Shown: positions 44,657-54,568 of the stretch, in pieces
Layout: the number at the start of each line of letters is the position of its first letter
Numbering within the stretch: the first letter of the stretch is position 1
Assembly (NCBI RefSeq): GCF_900101455.1
Contig: NZ_FMZJ01000006.1
Coordinates: 62,001 to 126,000 of the forward strand
Length of the DNA: 64,000 nt
Source: Sphingomonas sp. YR710
Lineage (GTDB): Bacteria > Pseudomonadota > Alphaproteobacteria > Sphingomonadales > Sphingomonadaceae
Direction of reading: 5' to 3'
Notes under the pieces: generated by a model
The model's input: only the letters and a program-made list of their open reading frames with translations
The model's database searches: none
What the model was told of the DNA's origin: nothing
Program-made: the position numbers and the translations under genes

Positions 44657-45055
44657 TTAAAGGCAGCCGAGTTCCCGATAAACGCCGCGTATAGATAAGA
44701 TTTTGTCGTCTTTATCAGCTCTCCAGTAGACTTGAGCCACGATATTGCAAACGAAGTCACCTTCGTTTCTGACGGCTACATGTTCGCCATTTTCTTCAAA
44801 CCACGTCGGTACAAATCCCTCCGCTGCGAGTTCGCTGGCAAGTTTGGTAACGGCCGTACCGATCGGGAATCGCCTCCGAATCCGGGTATCGAAATGGGAT
44901 GAGGCGATCGCCCAAGTGTGACCGAGATTTTCAGTGAGCGGTGAAATGGGTCGGCGGGACGTCCACCAGACTGCGACCGTCAATCCAACGACGATTCCGA
45001 ACACTCCGGCCAGTGCTGCTGCAACCACTTTACTGCGGAACCCAAGCTGAAGCAT
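44657..45055 (-). CDS. Hypothetical protein with N-terminal membrane anchor
   Basis: 132 residues; a single hydrophobic segment at residues 10-31 (VAAALAGVFGIVVGLTVAVWW) then a soluble domain that ends in VCNIVAQVYWRADKDDKILSIRGVY. No family recognised. Flanked by genes on the opposite strand on the left; real gene status likely from length and segment pattern. Confidence 0.5.
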   Translation of the reverse strand: MLQLGFRSKVVAAALAGVFGIVVGLTVAVWWTSRRPISPLTENLGHTWAIASSHFDTRIRRRFPIGTAVTKLASELAAEGFVPTWFEENGEHVAVRNEGDFVCNIVAQVYWRADKDDKILSIRGVYRELGCL

Positions 45056-45112
45056 GTCAGCAAGTCTCCATTGCTATCGGATGCACGTGACACTGGACAA
45101 AAGCGCCCGACC

Positions 45113-45448
45113 TCACAGCAGCGCCTCGATCCCCTTGCGCTTAATCACGTTCAACAAGGCCAGCGCCGGCCCCTTGGCCTGCTTGGTGCCGCGCTCGAGC
45201 TGCGAGATATAGCCGGTGGTCAGATTGAGATGCCGGGCAAGCGCCGCCTGGCTCAGATGCGCCTGCTCGCGCACCGAGCGGATTTCCTCGCCGCTGATAG
45301 GCGTGGCCGTCGGAAGGCGGTCGCGACCAAGATGGCGGACGGTAATCTGATGATGTGTCGCTTCGTCCATGATCCCGATCCGGCGCAAATCGTCCGCCAT
45401 TTCGAGACGTTCTTGCGTCAAGCGGCTAGGAGCTTTCTTCGTCGTCAT
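45113..45448 (-). CDS. XRE-family HTH regulator (antitoxin-like)
   Basis: 111 residues. C-terminal helix-turn-helix: SGEEIRSVREQAHLSQAALARHLNLTTGYISQLERGTKQAKGPALALLNVI, as in HigA/NadS-like antitoxins. GAGG precedes ATG 45448. A RelE/HigB-like toxin gene is not found directly upstream; only a 40-residue frame at 45461-45583 with no known match. Could be an orphan antitoxin or a plain regulator. Confidence 0.78.
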   Translation of the reverse strand: MTTKKAPSRLTQERLEMADDLRRIGIMDEATHHQITVRHLGRDRLPTATPISGEEIRSVREQAHLSQAALARHLNLTTGYISQLERGTKQAKGPALALLNVIKRKGIEALL

Positions 45449-45728
45449 CGAAAACCTCTTTCAAAACACCTTCTTAATTGCCATTTCGATCTGCTGACCT
45501 GTCGCGTGAAGCCAAACCAACACTAACGCTCGCGACGGATAAACCGCTTCACCCGTCGGGTTTTGAAAGTCCGCAATGCGCATTCCCCCAACGCTGGAAA
45601 CTATAGTACATAGTCGCATATTCTCAAGACCGGGACTGCAGTGAAGTGCAGGCGACGGAGCCGGTTGCCAATCAAACTTCCGGGCGGTCAGGTTTGCTTG
45701 TTGCATCCGGCCGTGATAGAAGTGGCGC

Positions 45729-45980
45729 ATGATCCATCTGTCGCATGAACTTGAGGCACTCGCTCTCCGGCTGGCTGCCGCGAAGCAAGTGCCAGTCGAG
45801 GCGGCCATACAGCATGCGCTGGAGAATGCAGCGCGCGCTTCCGGGATCGCGCCTATCGCGGCTTCTCGCCGGCGGATGACGGTCGAGCAGATGTTGGCTT
45901 TCGGATCTGAAATTATCGCCATGCCGATCCTCGACCGGCGTCCTCCCGACCAGATCATGGACGACGTCAACGCGCTATGA
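45729..45980 (+). CDS. vapB: VapB-like antitoxin
   Basis: 83 residues; N-terminal IHLSHELEALALRLAAAKQVPVEAAIQHALENAA is of the Rv0623/PSK-like type seen in VapB-like antitoxins; C-terminal RRRMTVEQMLAFGSEII likely wraps the toxin. Overlaps vapC by 4 bases. Confidence 0.8.
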   Translation: MIHLSHELEALALRLAAAKQVPVEAAIQHALENAARASGIAPIAASRRRMTVEQMLAFGSEIIAMPILDRRPPDQIMDDVNAL

Positions 45981-46375
45981 TCGTCGTCGACAGTTCGGCC
46001 CTCATCGCAATCTTTGAGCGGGAGCCCGATGCTACGATTTACGCTACAGCCATTTTGCAGGCTGATCGGCTGATGATTTCGGCCGTAAACGTCCACGAGA
46101 CCGGGATGGTCATGCGCGCACGGCGCGGCGAGGCGGCTGAGCGCCAGATGTGGGGCTTTCTGCTCGAAGACAATGACTTCGAAATCGTCCCCTTTGACGA
46201 GGCACAAGCGCGTGAAGCGCTACTTGCCTTTGGGCGGTACGGAAAAGGGATAGCCCCCAAGGCCCGACTCAACCTCTCAGATTGCGCGGCCTATGCGCTC
46301 GCCAAAACGATGGAATGGCCCTTGTTGTTCAAGGGTGACGACTTCGCCGCGACCGACATAAAGGCCTGCGTATAA
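45977..46375 (+). CDS. vapC: VapC-type PIN ribonuclease toxin
   Basis: 132 residues. PIN acidic residues: Asp5 (MIVVDSSALIAIF), Glu41 (NVHETGMVM), Asp102 (NLSDCAAYALAKTMEWPLLFKGDDF) and Asp121. Length fits VapC; cleaves RNA (often tRNA or rRNA) when free of VapB. ATGA overlap with vapB. The pair sits between the lone XRE gene and a GNAT gene. Confidence 0.88.
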   Translation: MIVVDSSALIAIFEREPDATIYATAILQADRLMISAVNVHETGMVMRARRGEAAERQMWGFLLEDNDFEIVPFDEAQAREALLAFGRYGKGIAPKARLNLSDCAAYALAKTMEWPLLFKGDDFAATDIKACV

Positions 46376-46503
46376 GAATCGGGCGTATCGCCCCGCTTAA
46401 TGCCGCAACCCGAGGGTCGGCCCCAGCCACTCAGCGAAAATGACTCGGGAGATCAGCGCTTCGACGGCGACATGGAACACCCGTCTCACACCACGCTGCA
46501 CCG

Positions 46504-47030
46504 TCAGGCCAACGGCATCGCCATCACAAGGTCGTCATAATCCGTAACGCCCACGCGGAAGGTGCGGCGACCGGCGTCGACGAAACCGGCACGGCGATAG
46601 AAAGCGATCGCCTTCGTATTGCCGTCATGGACGCCAACCAGCAGGCGCGTCCTGCCCGCGGCGCGCGCGTGATCGATCAAAGGTTGGAGCAGCCGCCACC
46701 CCAGTCCGCCGCCATGAAAGCGCGACAGGCTGTAGATGCGCCGCAGTTCGGCATCGCCGGGGCCGATATCGGCGAGCGGCAGATCGGGCGGGGTCAGCAG
46801 GGAGAAGCCAATAGGTGCGCCGGCCTCGCCCAGTTGGGCGATCCACAGGGCGCAATCGGGATCGGCCAGAAAGCGGCCGAAGGCATCAGGACCATAGTGC
46901 CGGCCGATATGCGCGATCATGTCGGCCGAGCCGATCATGTGCGCATAGCTTTCGAGAAAGGCCGCCGCCCCGACGAGCGCGAGCGCGGCGGCATCGTCCG
47001 GGGTTGCCCGCCGGACGACGATCTCGCTCA

Positions 47031-47031
<1 letters not shown>
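46504..47031 (-). CDS. GNAT-family N-acetyltransferase
   Basis: 175 residues. GNAT fold with acetyl-CoA-binding motif region RFHGGGLGWRLLQPLIDHARAAGRTRLLVGVHDGNTKAIAFYRRAGF (motif A and B). Its start overlaps the ndk stop by one base, so it is co-transcribed with ndk. Substrate unknown. Confidence 0.85.
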
Positions 47032-47453
<422 letters not shown>

Positions 47454-47552
47454 GGCCGAGCGGGCTCCATATGATGAGGGATTGGAAAGTCGGCGGTCCC
47501 CTAACCGTTGAAGCCCGATTAGGCAAGTCGTGGCGGATCGCATCGCAGCATG

Positions 47553-48650
47553 TCAGCGGCCGAGCAGATCGACGAACATCCGGTTGAGCATCGGCACGTC
47601 GACACCATAGACCACGTCGACGTCTCGCTCGCCCAGTCCGGGCCCCTTCCCCGCCGGCCATGTCAGCACGCCGCCATAATGCGCGCCCGGCTCGGTCTGG
47701 ACATCGATCGCCAGCGTGCCGCGCCGGGTGACGATGTGCGGATCGAGCCACGCCGCCGCCGCACTCTCATCCCACAGGGGAAAGCCCGCCTGCGCGATCT
47801 GCGCCACGTAGCGCGCCACCGGCCGGTGCGATGCGGTCGCACGGGCGATGAGTTCGGCGGTGCCGCTGGTCGGCACCGGGGCATCGTCGGTCACCAGCGT
47901 GACATGCCGCCAGGGCGACGTCAGCACGATATGCGCGGCCTCGGGATCCCAGTAGAAATTGAAGCTCTGCCGCGGATTATAGGCAAGCTGCATCGCGAAC
48001 TCATCCTGCGGCTTGTCGAGATCGACCCCGAGCAGATGGCCGCCGCCCATCAGCACGACTTCCTTCGCGCGGGCCGCAAAGCCGTCGTCGATCCGCTGCG
48101 CCAGCGCGATATTGGTGAGCGGCCCCAGCGCCACGATCGCAACCTCGCCTGGGAGTTCCCGGGTCTTGCGCAGCAGGAAATCGGCGGCGCTCTCGTCGAT
48201 CGGCCGGATCGACGGCGCCCCTTCCGGCCGCGGCGGGACGATATCGGGGCCGTGCGCGGCGCGGCGCTGCATCGTATTGTAGCTCGGCCACTCATCCATC
48301 CACGCGCCCTTATAGGGCACCGCGCCATAGAGTTTCTCGCGCAGCGTGAGCGTCGCCTGGCTGTTGATCAACGGATAGGTCGCGCCGGCCGCGACCGGAA
48401 TGTCGGTGCGGCCGATCAGTTCGAGCATCCTGAGCGTCTGCGACACCTCTTCCTTCTGCCACCCGTCGCCGCTCTCGATCGTGATGCCCAGCACGTCGAC
48501 ATCGGGGTTCTGGATGATCATCAGCATCGGCTGCAGTCCCGGACCCTCGAACGCATCCTGATCGATGATGACCTTGCGGCGCGAAGCTTCGGCTGGGCAA
48601 ATAAGGAACAGGCCCGCGATCGCCATGGCCAGCACAATCTTCAACCGCAT
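47553..48650 (-). CDS. Exported nucleoside hydrolase
   Basis: 365 residues with a signal peptide (KIVLAMAIAGLFLICPAEA), so periplasmic. Family features: VIIDQDAFEGPGLQP replaces the usual DTDPGxDD metal site, ITIESGDGWQKEEVSQTLRMLELIGRTDIPVAAGA, and EVAIVALGPLTNIALAQRID, as in inosine-uridine preferring hydrolases. The replacement of the Asp-Asp pair by Phe/Glu/Gly is unlike canonical enzymes; a divergent subgroup. Divergent from the TonB receptor, so the pair likely hydrolyses and takes up nucleosides. Confidence 0.82.
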   Translation of the reverse strand: MRLKIVLAMAIAGLFLICPAEASRRKVIIDQDAFEGPGLQPMLMIIQNPDVDVLGITIESGDGWQKEEVSQTLRMLELIGRTDIPVAAGATYPLINSQATLTLREKLYGAVPYKGAWMDEWPSYNTMQRRAAHGPDIVPPRPEGAPSIRPIDESAADFLLRKTRELPGEVAIVALGPLTNIALAQRIDDGFAARAKEVVLMGGGHLLGVDLDKPQDEFAMQLAYNPRQSFNFYWDPEAAHIVLTSPWRHVTLVTDDAPVPTSGTAELIARATASHRPVARYVAQIAQAGFPLWDESAAAAWLDPHIVTRRGTLAIDVQTEPGAHYGGVLTWPAGKGPGLGERDVDVVYGVDVPMLNRMFVDLLGR

Positions 48651-48788
48651 GAATGCCCCCGCTTTGTTCGTCGCCAGCCTATCGCTTCCGAGTGCAGCGC
48701 ACCACAGCCTTGATAGCGATGCGAGATTATGCCGGGAGACCGGCGCTTATGCCAAACCTTCGGGCAAAATTGCGTCAAAAAAGTCACA

Positions 48789-48807
48789 TTTTAACATTTT
48801 GGTAAAA
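48789..48807. promoter_or_regulatory. AT-rich palindrome upstream of TonB receptor
   Basis: TTTTAACATTTTGGTAAAA: 7 of 9 paired positions. Sits in the 270-base gap between the nucleoside hydrolase and receptor; a possible repressor site. No other evidence. Confidence 0.35.
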
Positions 48808-48920
48808 ATATTCTTACTTCCCGGTTGTGCGTCGCACAAAGGCTGATAGCTTCATTGCGCCGCCAGACATAAGGCGGGTTTTCGGGAGAGAGGGACGCCG
48901 AACATAAACAGGGGGTTAAG

Positions 48921-51374
48921 ATGGGGAATCTTCGAATCGTCACACGTTCCGCCGCGCTCATGGGCGGCATATCAGCACTGGCGCTCGGCATCGCGAGCCC
49001 GCTTGCCGCACAGACAAAAACTGCGCCGGATGCCGATGCGTCAGGCGATGCCGCCGCAAACAATGAAATCGTCGTCACCGGTTCGCTCGGCGCACTCCCG
49101 AGCAAGGACGTTGGCACGATCTTCGGCTTCAACAAGACGCTTGTCGAAACGCCGCGCTCCGCATCCACGATCAGCGATGAACAGATGCAACGCTTCGGCG
49201 TCAGCGACATCTACGATCTCGTTGCACAGGCGCCGGGCACCTTCACCAACTCATTCTTTGGCGTCGGCGGCGCGCTCGACATTCGCGGCACGCCGGGCGA
49301 AGTATATTTCAGGGGCGTCCGCCGCCTCGACAACCCGGGCAACTATCCGACGCCGATCGGCGCGTCCGAACGGATCGACATCGTTCGCGGCCCGGCCTCG
49401 CCGATCTTCGGCCCCTCCAAGACTGGCGGTTACATGAATTTCGTGCCGAAATCGGCGCGGGTGAAGGGTGGCGCACTGCTGGATCATCCCGAAGGCAGCC
49501 TCAGCTACACCACGGGAAGCTGGTCCAAGAGTGTCCTGAAGGGGGAGATACGCGGACCGGCGAAAGTCCTGGGATCCGAGTTCGGATACAGCCTCTATGG
49601 CGAGGTCGAGAATTCCGGCAGCTATTATCGCAACATGTCGACCAAGCAGACGATCCTGCAGGCCGCATTCGACAACCACCTTACCGATACGCTGCGGATC
49701 GAATTCGGCGGGATGTATCAAAACTTTAAGGGCCAGCAAAATGGCGGCTGGAACCGCCTGACGCAGGCGCTCGTCGACAATGGTACCTATATCACGGGCA
49801 CCGCCCAGCCGATTGATACGAACGGAGACGGCCAGATCTCGCCGGCTGAGATCCTTGCCAATGGCAAAAATCTCAACCCGTTTGGTACCTTTGCCTGCGG
49901 CGGCGGCAGCACCTCCGCCGCCTCGTTCACCGACGCCTGTTTCAAGTCCACCTACCCGTATCTCGCACTCCAGAACACCGGAACGACGACTCTGAGCCGC
50001 AAGGACGTGCTGACGGGCAAGAACGACGTTCTCAACAACATTGCGAAAACGGGCTATTTCGATATTATATTCGCGCCAGATAGCGGATTCGAAGTGAAAA
50101 ATCAGCTGTTCTACGATGGCTTCAAAAACCTCAACGAAAATGCTTATGGTTTCTCACAGTTCCACAATTCCTATGTCATTGAAGACAAGATCGTTCTTTC
50201 AAAGTCATTCGAAACTTCGATGGGCAAACTTTCAACGCAGCTATCTCCATCGATTCGCTACACGAAATTTCTCCATGGCGATGATTTCAACTTCGAATAT
50301 TTCCACCGTGTCGATCTGACGCAGGGATATACCCCGCTTTCCGACCGCCTTCTGTCGACGGAGTGCAACTGCAACTTCTCGAATTACGTGAAGGGCCATT
50401 ATACGGATTATGGCATCGCAGGCCTGGCGGATCTGGACTTCAACTTCGGGCTCGATGTGGTTCTCGGTGCGCGTTACGATAGCATCGACGCCAAATCGAC
50501 GACTGATCCGACCAAGGTCAGGGTGGTTCCGACGCTGCTGACGGCATCTGGCAGCAAGGGCGCGACATCCTGGACGGCAAGCGCCTCGTACAAACTGCCG
50601 TTCGGCCTTATTCCCTATGTAACGGCGTCGCGGCAATCGACCGTCATTGCCGGGCAGGGCGCAGAAATCGCTCCGGGTGACGTACTGGCCGGGACATTTG
50701 TCACCGCGTCCAAGCTCTATGAAGGCGGCATCAAGGGTACGTTCCTCGACAACAAATTATACGCCGCAGTTTCGGTCTATAAGCAGGAACGAACCGATCA
50801 CAATATTCAGTCGTCCACGGTCAACCAGTCGGTTCAGACCAAGGGGATCGAGGCTGAGATGCGCTGGTCGGTCAACAAGCATCTGCTCATCACCGGTGCC
50901 TATACCAAGACCAATGTCTACAACCTGACGTTCCTCGACGCCGGCTCGACGTTCAGCTTCTTCGGCATAGCAGATCTGAAGAACGTCACCAATCCGACGC
51001 TGTTCCTTGGCGGGCAGCCCGGTGGTCTGGTGCCGATCCCCAACAAGAATGCGTCCCGCCGCGCGGGTATCCCGGAAAACACCTTTGCGGGAACCGCAAC
51101 TTACGCATTTGACAATGGCCTCGCATTTGCGGCCAGCGCCACGCACGTCCAGTCGGTTTTCTCCGGCCAGTCACAGGTGGTGCGCCTGCCCGCCTACACG
51201 CTGGTCGATCTCAGCGCATCCTTCACCACGGGCCCCTGGCTGCTCCGCGTTGTCGTGAAGAACGCGACGGATGCGACATATTACCGCGCCAACTTCACCG
51301 AACTGTTCGGCAGCACCATCGTGCTTCCCGAAAAGCCGCGCAGCTTCCAGGCGACGCTCGAATACAAGTTCTGA
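48921..51374 (+). CDS. TonB-dependent outer-membrane receptor
   Basis: 817 residues with signal peptide (SALMG...ALALGIASPLAA) and TonB box-like NEIVVTGS near residue 48. Plug domain: ASTISDEQMQRFGVSDIYDLVAQAPGTFT, DIRGTPGEVYFRGVRRLDNPGNYPTPIG, ERIDIVRGPASPIFGPSKTGGYMNFVP. C-terminal beta strand ends in QATLEYKF, the usual aromatic terminus of outer-membrane barrels. Probably brings nucleosides or purines across the outer membrane, judged by neighbours (nucleoside hydrolase, purine deaminase, nucleobase permease). Confidence 0.93.
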   Translation: MGNLRIVTRSAALMGGISALALGIASPLAAQTKTAPDADASGDAAANNEIVVTGSLGALPSKDVGTIFGFNKTLVETPRSASTISDEQMQRFGVSDIYDLVAQAPGTFTNSFFGVGGALDIRGTPGEVYFRGVRRLDNPGNYPTPIGASERIDIVRGPASPIFGPSKTGGYMNFVPKSARVKGGALLDHPEGSLSYTTGSWSKSVLKGEIRGPAKVLGSEFGYSLYGEVENSGSYYRNMSTKQTILQAAFDNHLTDTLRIEFGGMYQNFKGQQNGGWNRLTQALVDNGTYITGTAQPIDTNGDGQISPAEILANGKNLNPFGTFACGGGSTSAASFTDACFKSTYPYLALQNTGTTTLSRKDVLTGKNDVLNNIAKTGYFDIIFAPDSGFEVKNQLFYDGFKNLNENAYGFSQFHNSYVIEDKIVLSKSFETSMGKLSTQLSPSIRYTKFLHGDDFNFEYFHRVDLTQGYTPLSDRLLSTECNCNFSNYVKGHYTDYGIAGLADLDFNFGLDVVLGARYDSIDAKSTTDPTKVRVVPTLLTASGSKGATSWTASASYKLPFGLIPYVTASRQSTVIAGQGAEIAPGDVLAGTFVTASKLYEGGIKGTFLDNKLYAAVSVYKQERTDHNIQSSTVNQSVQTKGIEAEMRWSVNKHLLITGAYTKTNVYNLTFLDAGSTFSFFGIADLKNVTNPTLFLGGQPGGLVPIPNKNASRRAGIPENTFAGTATYAFDNGLAFAASATHVQSVFSGQSQVVRLPAYTLVDLSASFTTGPWLLRVVVKNATDATYYRANFTELFGSTIVLPEKPRSFQATLEYKF

Positions 51375-51490
51375 TGTCATGAGGGGCGTTGGTCCGGCCA
51401 GCGCTCCTTCCTGAAATGTGATTACCGAAAGAACCCGGCCATGCGCCTCCTGACACGCGCGAAAACGTTCGCGAGCGCCGGCGAGCGCGC

Positions 51491-52849
51491 ATGAGCCTCA
51501 CCGTCATCCAAAACGCCGACATCATCGTCTGCATGGACGATCCCCGGCGCGAACTCGCCGGTGGCGCAATCGCGTTCCGGAACGGCGTGATCGAGAAAGT
51601 CGGCCCGGTCGACCAATTCGCTGCGTTGATCGACGACGCCGACACCATCATCGATGCGCGCGGCTGCGTGGTAACGCCCGGCCTCGTCAACACCCACCAT
51701 CACCTGTTTCAGTCGCTGACCCGCACCCTGCCCGGCGCGATCAACGCATCGCTGTTCGGCTGGCTCAAATGCCTCTATCCAATCTGGGGACAATATCGGC
51801 CCGAGGACATCTTTGCCGCGACCCAGCTCGGGCTGGCGGAGCTCGCTTTGTCGGGCTGCAGCCTGAGTTCGGATCACCTCTATTTGTTCGCCGACGGCGT
51901 CACGCTCGACGATTCGATCGCGGCCGCGCAGGGCGTCGGCATGCGGTTCCACGCCACGCGCGGCGCGATGAGCGTCGGCGAAAGCAACGGGGGCCTGCCA
52001 CCCGACAGTCTCGTCGAAGCGGAGCCCGCAATCCTTGCCGACACGATCCGCGTGATCGACCGCTTCCACGATGCCGCGCCCGGCGCGATGGTCCGGATCG
52101 CCGTGGCGCCCTGCTCCCCTTTCTCGGTGAGCGAGGGATTGATGCGCGATTCGGCGCTGCTGGCGCGGGGCAAGGGCGTCATGCTGCATACCCATTTGGC
52201 GGAAGACGCGGACGACGTCGCCTTCTCGCTCGAACGGTTCGGCTGCCGGCCGGGCGAATATGCCGAACGGCTGGGCTGGACCGGGCCGGACGTGTGGCAT
52301 GCCCATTGCGTGCAGCTCGATGCCCGGGAGATCGACATGTTCGCGCGCACGCGAACCGGCGTCGCGCACTGCCCCTGCTCGAACTGCCGGCTGGGATCGG
52401 GCATCGCGCCGCTGCGGACGATGTTCGCGAAGGGCGTTCCGCTCGGGCTCGGCGTCGATGGATCGGCATCCAATGACAGCGGCCATCTGTTGCTCGAAGC
52501 ACGGCAGGCGCTCCTCCTCCAGCGCGCGATCGGCGGCGCTTCGGCGTTCGATCCGCGCGACGCCCTGTTCCTCGCCACGCGCGGTGGCGCGGAGATGCTC
52601 GGGCGGCGCGATTGCGGGTCTATCGAAGTGGGCAAAAGGGCGGACATCGCGATCTGGCAGATGTCGGATATCGCTTCGCTCGGTGCGTGGGACAAGGTCG
52701 CCGCACTGATCCTGAGCCCCCCCGCCGGCGTGCGTGACCTGTTCGTCGAGGGCCGCGCTGTCGTTCGCGACGGCGACCTCGTACAAGCGCGGCGCAGCGA
52801 CATCCTGCGGGCCGCGGATCGTTCGCTGACGCGGCTGAAAAACCTGTGA
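51491..52849 (+). CDS. 8-oxoguanine deaminase-type amidohydrolase
   Basis: 452 residues. Metal-binding NTHHHLFQSLTRTLPGAINASLFGWLKCLYPIW, MLHTHLAEDADD, VWHAHCVQLD and GLGVDGSASNDSGHLLLEARQALLLQRA are typical of the 8-oxoguanine deaminase / hydroxydechloroatrazine-hydrolase subgroup (ATZ/TRZ amidohydrolase). Deaminates a purine or triazine ring. It lies between a TonB receptor and a nucleobase permease, so a purine role is favoured. Signal peptide absent, cytoplasmic. Confidence 0.85.
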   Translation: MSLTVIQNADIIVCMDDPRRELAGGAIAFRNGVIEKVGPVDQFAALIDDADTIIDARGCVVTPGLVNTHHHLFQSLTRTLPGAINASLFGWLKCLYPIWGQYRPEDIFAATQLGLAELALSGCSLSSDHLYLFADGVTLDDSIAAAQGVGMRFHATRGAMSVGESNGGLPPDSLVEAEPAILADTIRVIDRFHDAAPGAMVRIAVAPCSPFSVSEGLMRDSALLARGKGVMLHTHLAEDADDVAFSLERFGCRPGEYAERLGWTGPDVWHAHCVQLDAREIDMFARTRTGVAHCPCSNCRLGSGIAPLRTMFAKGVPLGLGVDGSASNDSGHLLLEARQALLLQRAIGGASAFDPRDALFLATRGGAEMLGRRDCGSIEVGKRADIAIWQMSDIASLGAWDKVAALILSPPAGVRDLFVEGRAVVRDGDLVQARRSDILRAADRSLTRLKNL

Positions 52850-52920
52850 TGTGGATCGCGCCTCTCCTTGCCCGTAGCCCCCGCAACGGCGCCCATCAGG
52901 AAATAGACCGCCCTCGTTCA

Positions 52921-53068
52921 TCCTCCCCCGCCAGGGGGAGGTGGCGCCGAAGGCGACGGAGGGGGCGCGAAGCGACCGGCCTTCTGCCGGCTTGCCGCCT
53001 TTCCGGCGTATTCCTCTCCACCCCCTCCGTCAGCCTGCGGCTGACACCTCCCCCTGGCGGGGGAGGAT
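52921..53068. repeat. Nested palindromic intergenic repeat, copy B
   Basis: 148 bases with TCCTCCCCCGCCAGGGGGAG start and complementary end, very close to 42854-42999. Inner arms GGTGGCGCCGAAGGCG / CGTCAGCCTGCGGCTGACACC. Between amidohydrolase and permease; the permease frame runs across it, so the repeat argues for the later start at 53109. Confidence 0.8.
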
Positions 53069-53108
53069 CAGGATGCTCTCGCCGCACCCTTCGATCGTGG
53101 AGCGGCCG

Positions 53109-54530
53109 ATGACCACCGCCGCCGCGCCTTCGGCTCGCCACGCCGACATCATGACGCCGGAACAGGCGCGCGATCCCGACTATTTCCCCGGCTTCGCGGT
53201 CGCGATCCCGCTCGGGATCCAGCATGTGCTGGCGATGTTCGTGAGCAATCTCACCCCGCCGATCATCGTCGCGGGAGCCGCCGGTCTCGGTTTCGGATCG
53301 GAGAATCCGGCCGAATTGATCTACATGATCCAGATGTCGATGATCTTCGCCGGCATCGCAACCCTGCTGCAGACGATCGGGCTCGGCCCGGCGGGGGCCC
53401 GCCTGCCGATCGTGCAGGGGACGAGCTTTGCCTATTTGCCGGTGATGGTGCCGATCGTCGCGGGGCGCGGGGTCGCCGCGATGGCCGAACTGATGACCGC
53501 CGCGATGATCGGCGGGTTGCTCCACACCGGGCTGAGTTTCTTCGTCGGGCGCATACGCTTCGCCCTTCCGCCGATGGTCACCGGGCTGGTGGTGCTGATG
53601 ATCGGCCTGTCGCTGATGCGCGTCGGGATCCAATATGCCGCCGGCGGCGTGCCAGCGCAGGGGACGCCGGCTTATGGCGCGGGCGAGAGCTGGCTGCTGG
53701 CGGGCATCGTGGTGGTCACCACGCTGGGCCTCAGCTTCTTCGCGCGCGGCATCTGGTCGACCGCCGCGGTCCTGCTCGGTCTGCTCGCAGGCTATGTGGT
53801 TGCCGCCGCTATGGGCAGGGTTTCGCTCGCCCCGGTCGCAACGGCGGGATGGATCATGATGCCGTCGCCGTTCCATTTCGGTTTCGCGATATCGGCCGCG
53901 GCCATCCTGGGCTTCTGCCTGATGGGCTTCATCTCCGATATCGAATCGATCGGCGGCGTCTCGGCCATTTGCGAGGGCAGCGCCGGGCGCCGGGCGACCG
54001 ACCGCGAGCTGATCGGCGCAACCTGCGCCGACGGCCTGGGCACCGCACTCGCGGCCATGTTCGGCGCGATGCCCAACACTTCGTTCAGCCAGAATGTCGG
54101 GCTGATCGCGATTACCGGGATCATGAGCCGTCATATCGTCACGATCGGCGCAGTGTTCCTGATATTATGCGGCCTGGCGCCCAAGATCGGCGCCCTGATC
54201 ACGACGATCCCCATCGAGGTACTCGGTGGCGGCGTCATCGTGATGTTCGGCATGGTCGCTTCGGCCGCGGTCTCGATCCTCTCCGGCGTGGACTGGACGC
54301 AGCGCAACATGCTGATCTTCGGCGCGGCCCTGTCGGTCAGCGTCGGGCTGGAACTCGAACCCGCCGCCGTTTCGCACCTGCCGGAAACGCTGCGCGTCAT
54401 GCTGACGTCGGGAGTGCTGCCGGCCGCCATCATCGCCGTGGTGCTTAATCTGGTGGTGCCACTCCGGCATGCTGCGGCCGAGGCGATCGGCGCCACATCC
54501 CACTTCCCCCCCGCCCACGATCTGGTCTAG
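53109..54530 (+). CDS. NCS2-family nucleobase permease (uric acid/xanthine type)
   Basis: 473 residues from ATG 53109 (GGAG nine bases upstream); ATG 53073 and 52941 are in the same frame but precede or cross the repeat. NCS2 features: FPGFAVAIPLGIQHVLAMFVSNLTPPIIV, QGTSFAYLPVMVPIVAGRG, SFSQNVGLIAITGIMSRHIVTIGA (the NAT signature), and GGGVIVMFGMVASAAVSIL. Twelve to fourteen helices. Inner-membrane proton- or cation-coupled uptake of purines; pairs with the deaminase. Confidence 0.9.
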   Translation: MTTAAAPSARHADIMTPEQARDPDYFPGFAVAIPLGIQHVLAMFVSNLTPPIIVAGAAGLGFGSENPAELIYMIQMSMIFAGIATLLQTIGLGPAGARLPIVQGTSFAYLPVMVPIVAGRGVAAMAELMTAAMIGGLLHTGLSFFVGRIRFALPPMVTGLVVLMIGLSLMRVGIQYAAGGVPAQGTPAYGAGESWLLAGIVVVTTLGLSFFARGIWSTAAVLLGLLAGYVVAAAMGRVSLAPVATAGWIMMPSPFHFGFAISAAAILGFCLMGFISDIESIGGVSAICEGSAGRRATDRELIGATCADGLGTALAAMFGAMPNTSFSQNVGLIAITGIMSRHIVTIGAVFLILCGLAPKIGALITTIPIEVLGGGVIVMFGMVASAAVSILSGVDWTQRNMLIFGAALSVSVGLELEPAAVSHLPETLRVMLTSGVLPAAIIAVVLNLVVPLRHAAAEAIGATSHFPPAHDLV

Positions 54531-54568
54531 CACCTTCGGCAACCATCCATTTTACCGAAGAAGTCCCT

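Noticed and set aside
45461-46207. Minus-strand frame as a HigB-like toxin for the XRE gene
   Set aside because: Most of it is antisense to vapB and vapC and has no toxin motif; only the last 40 codons are free of overlap.
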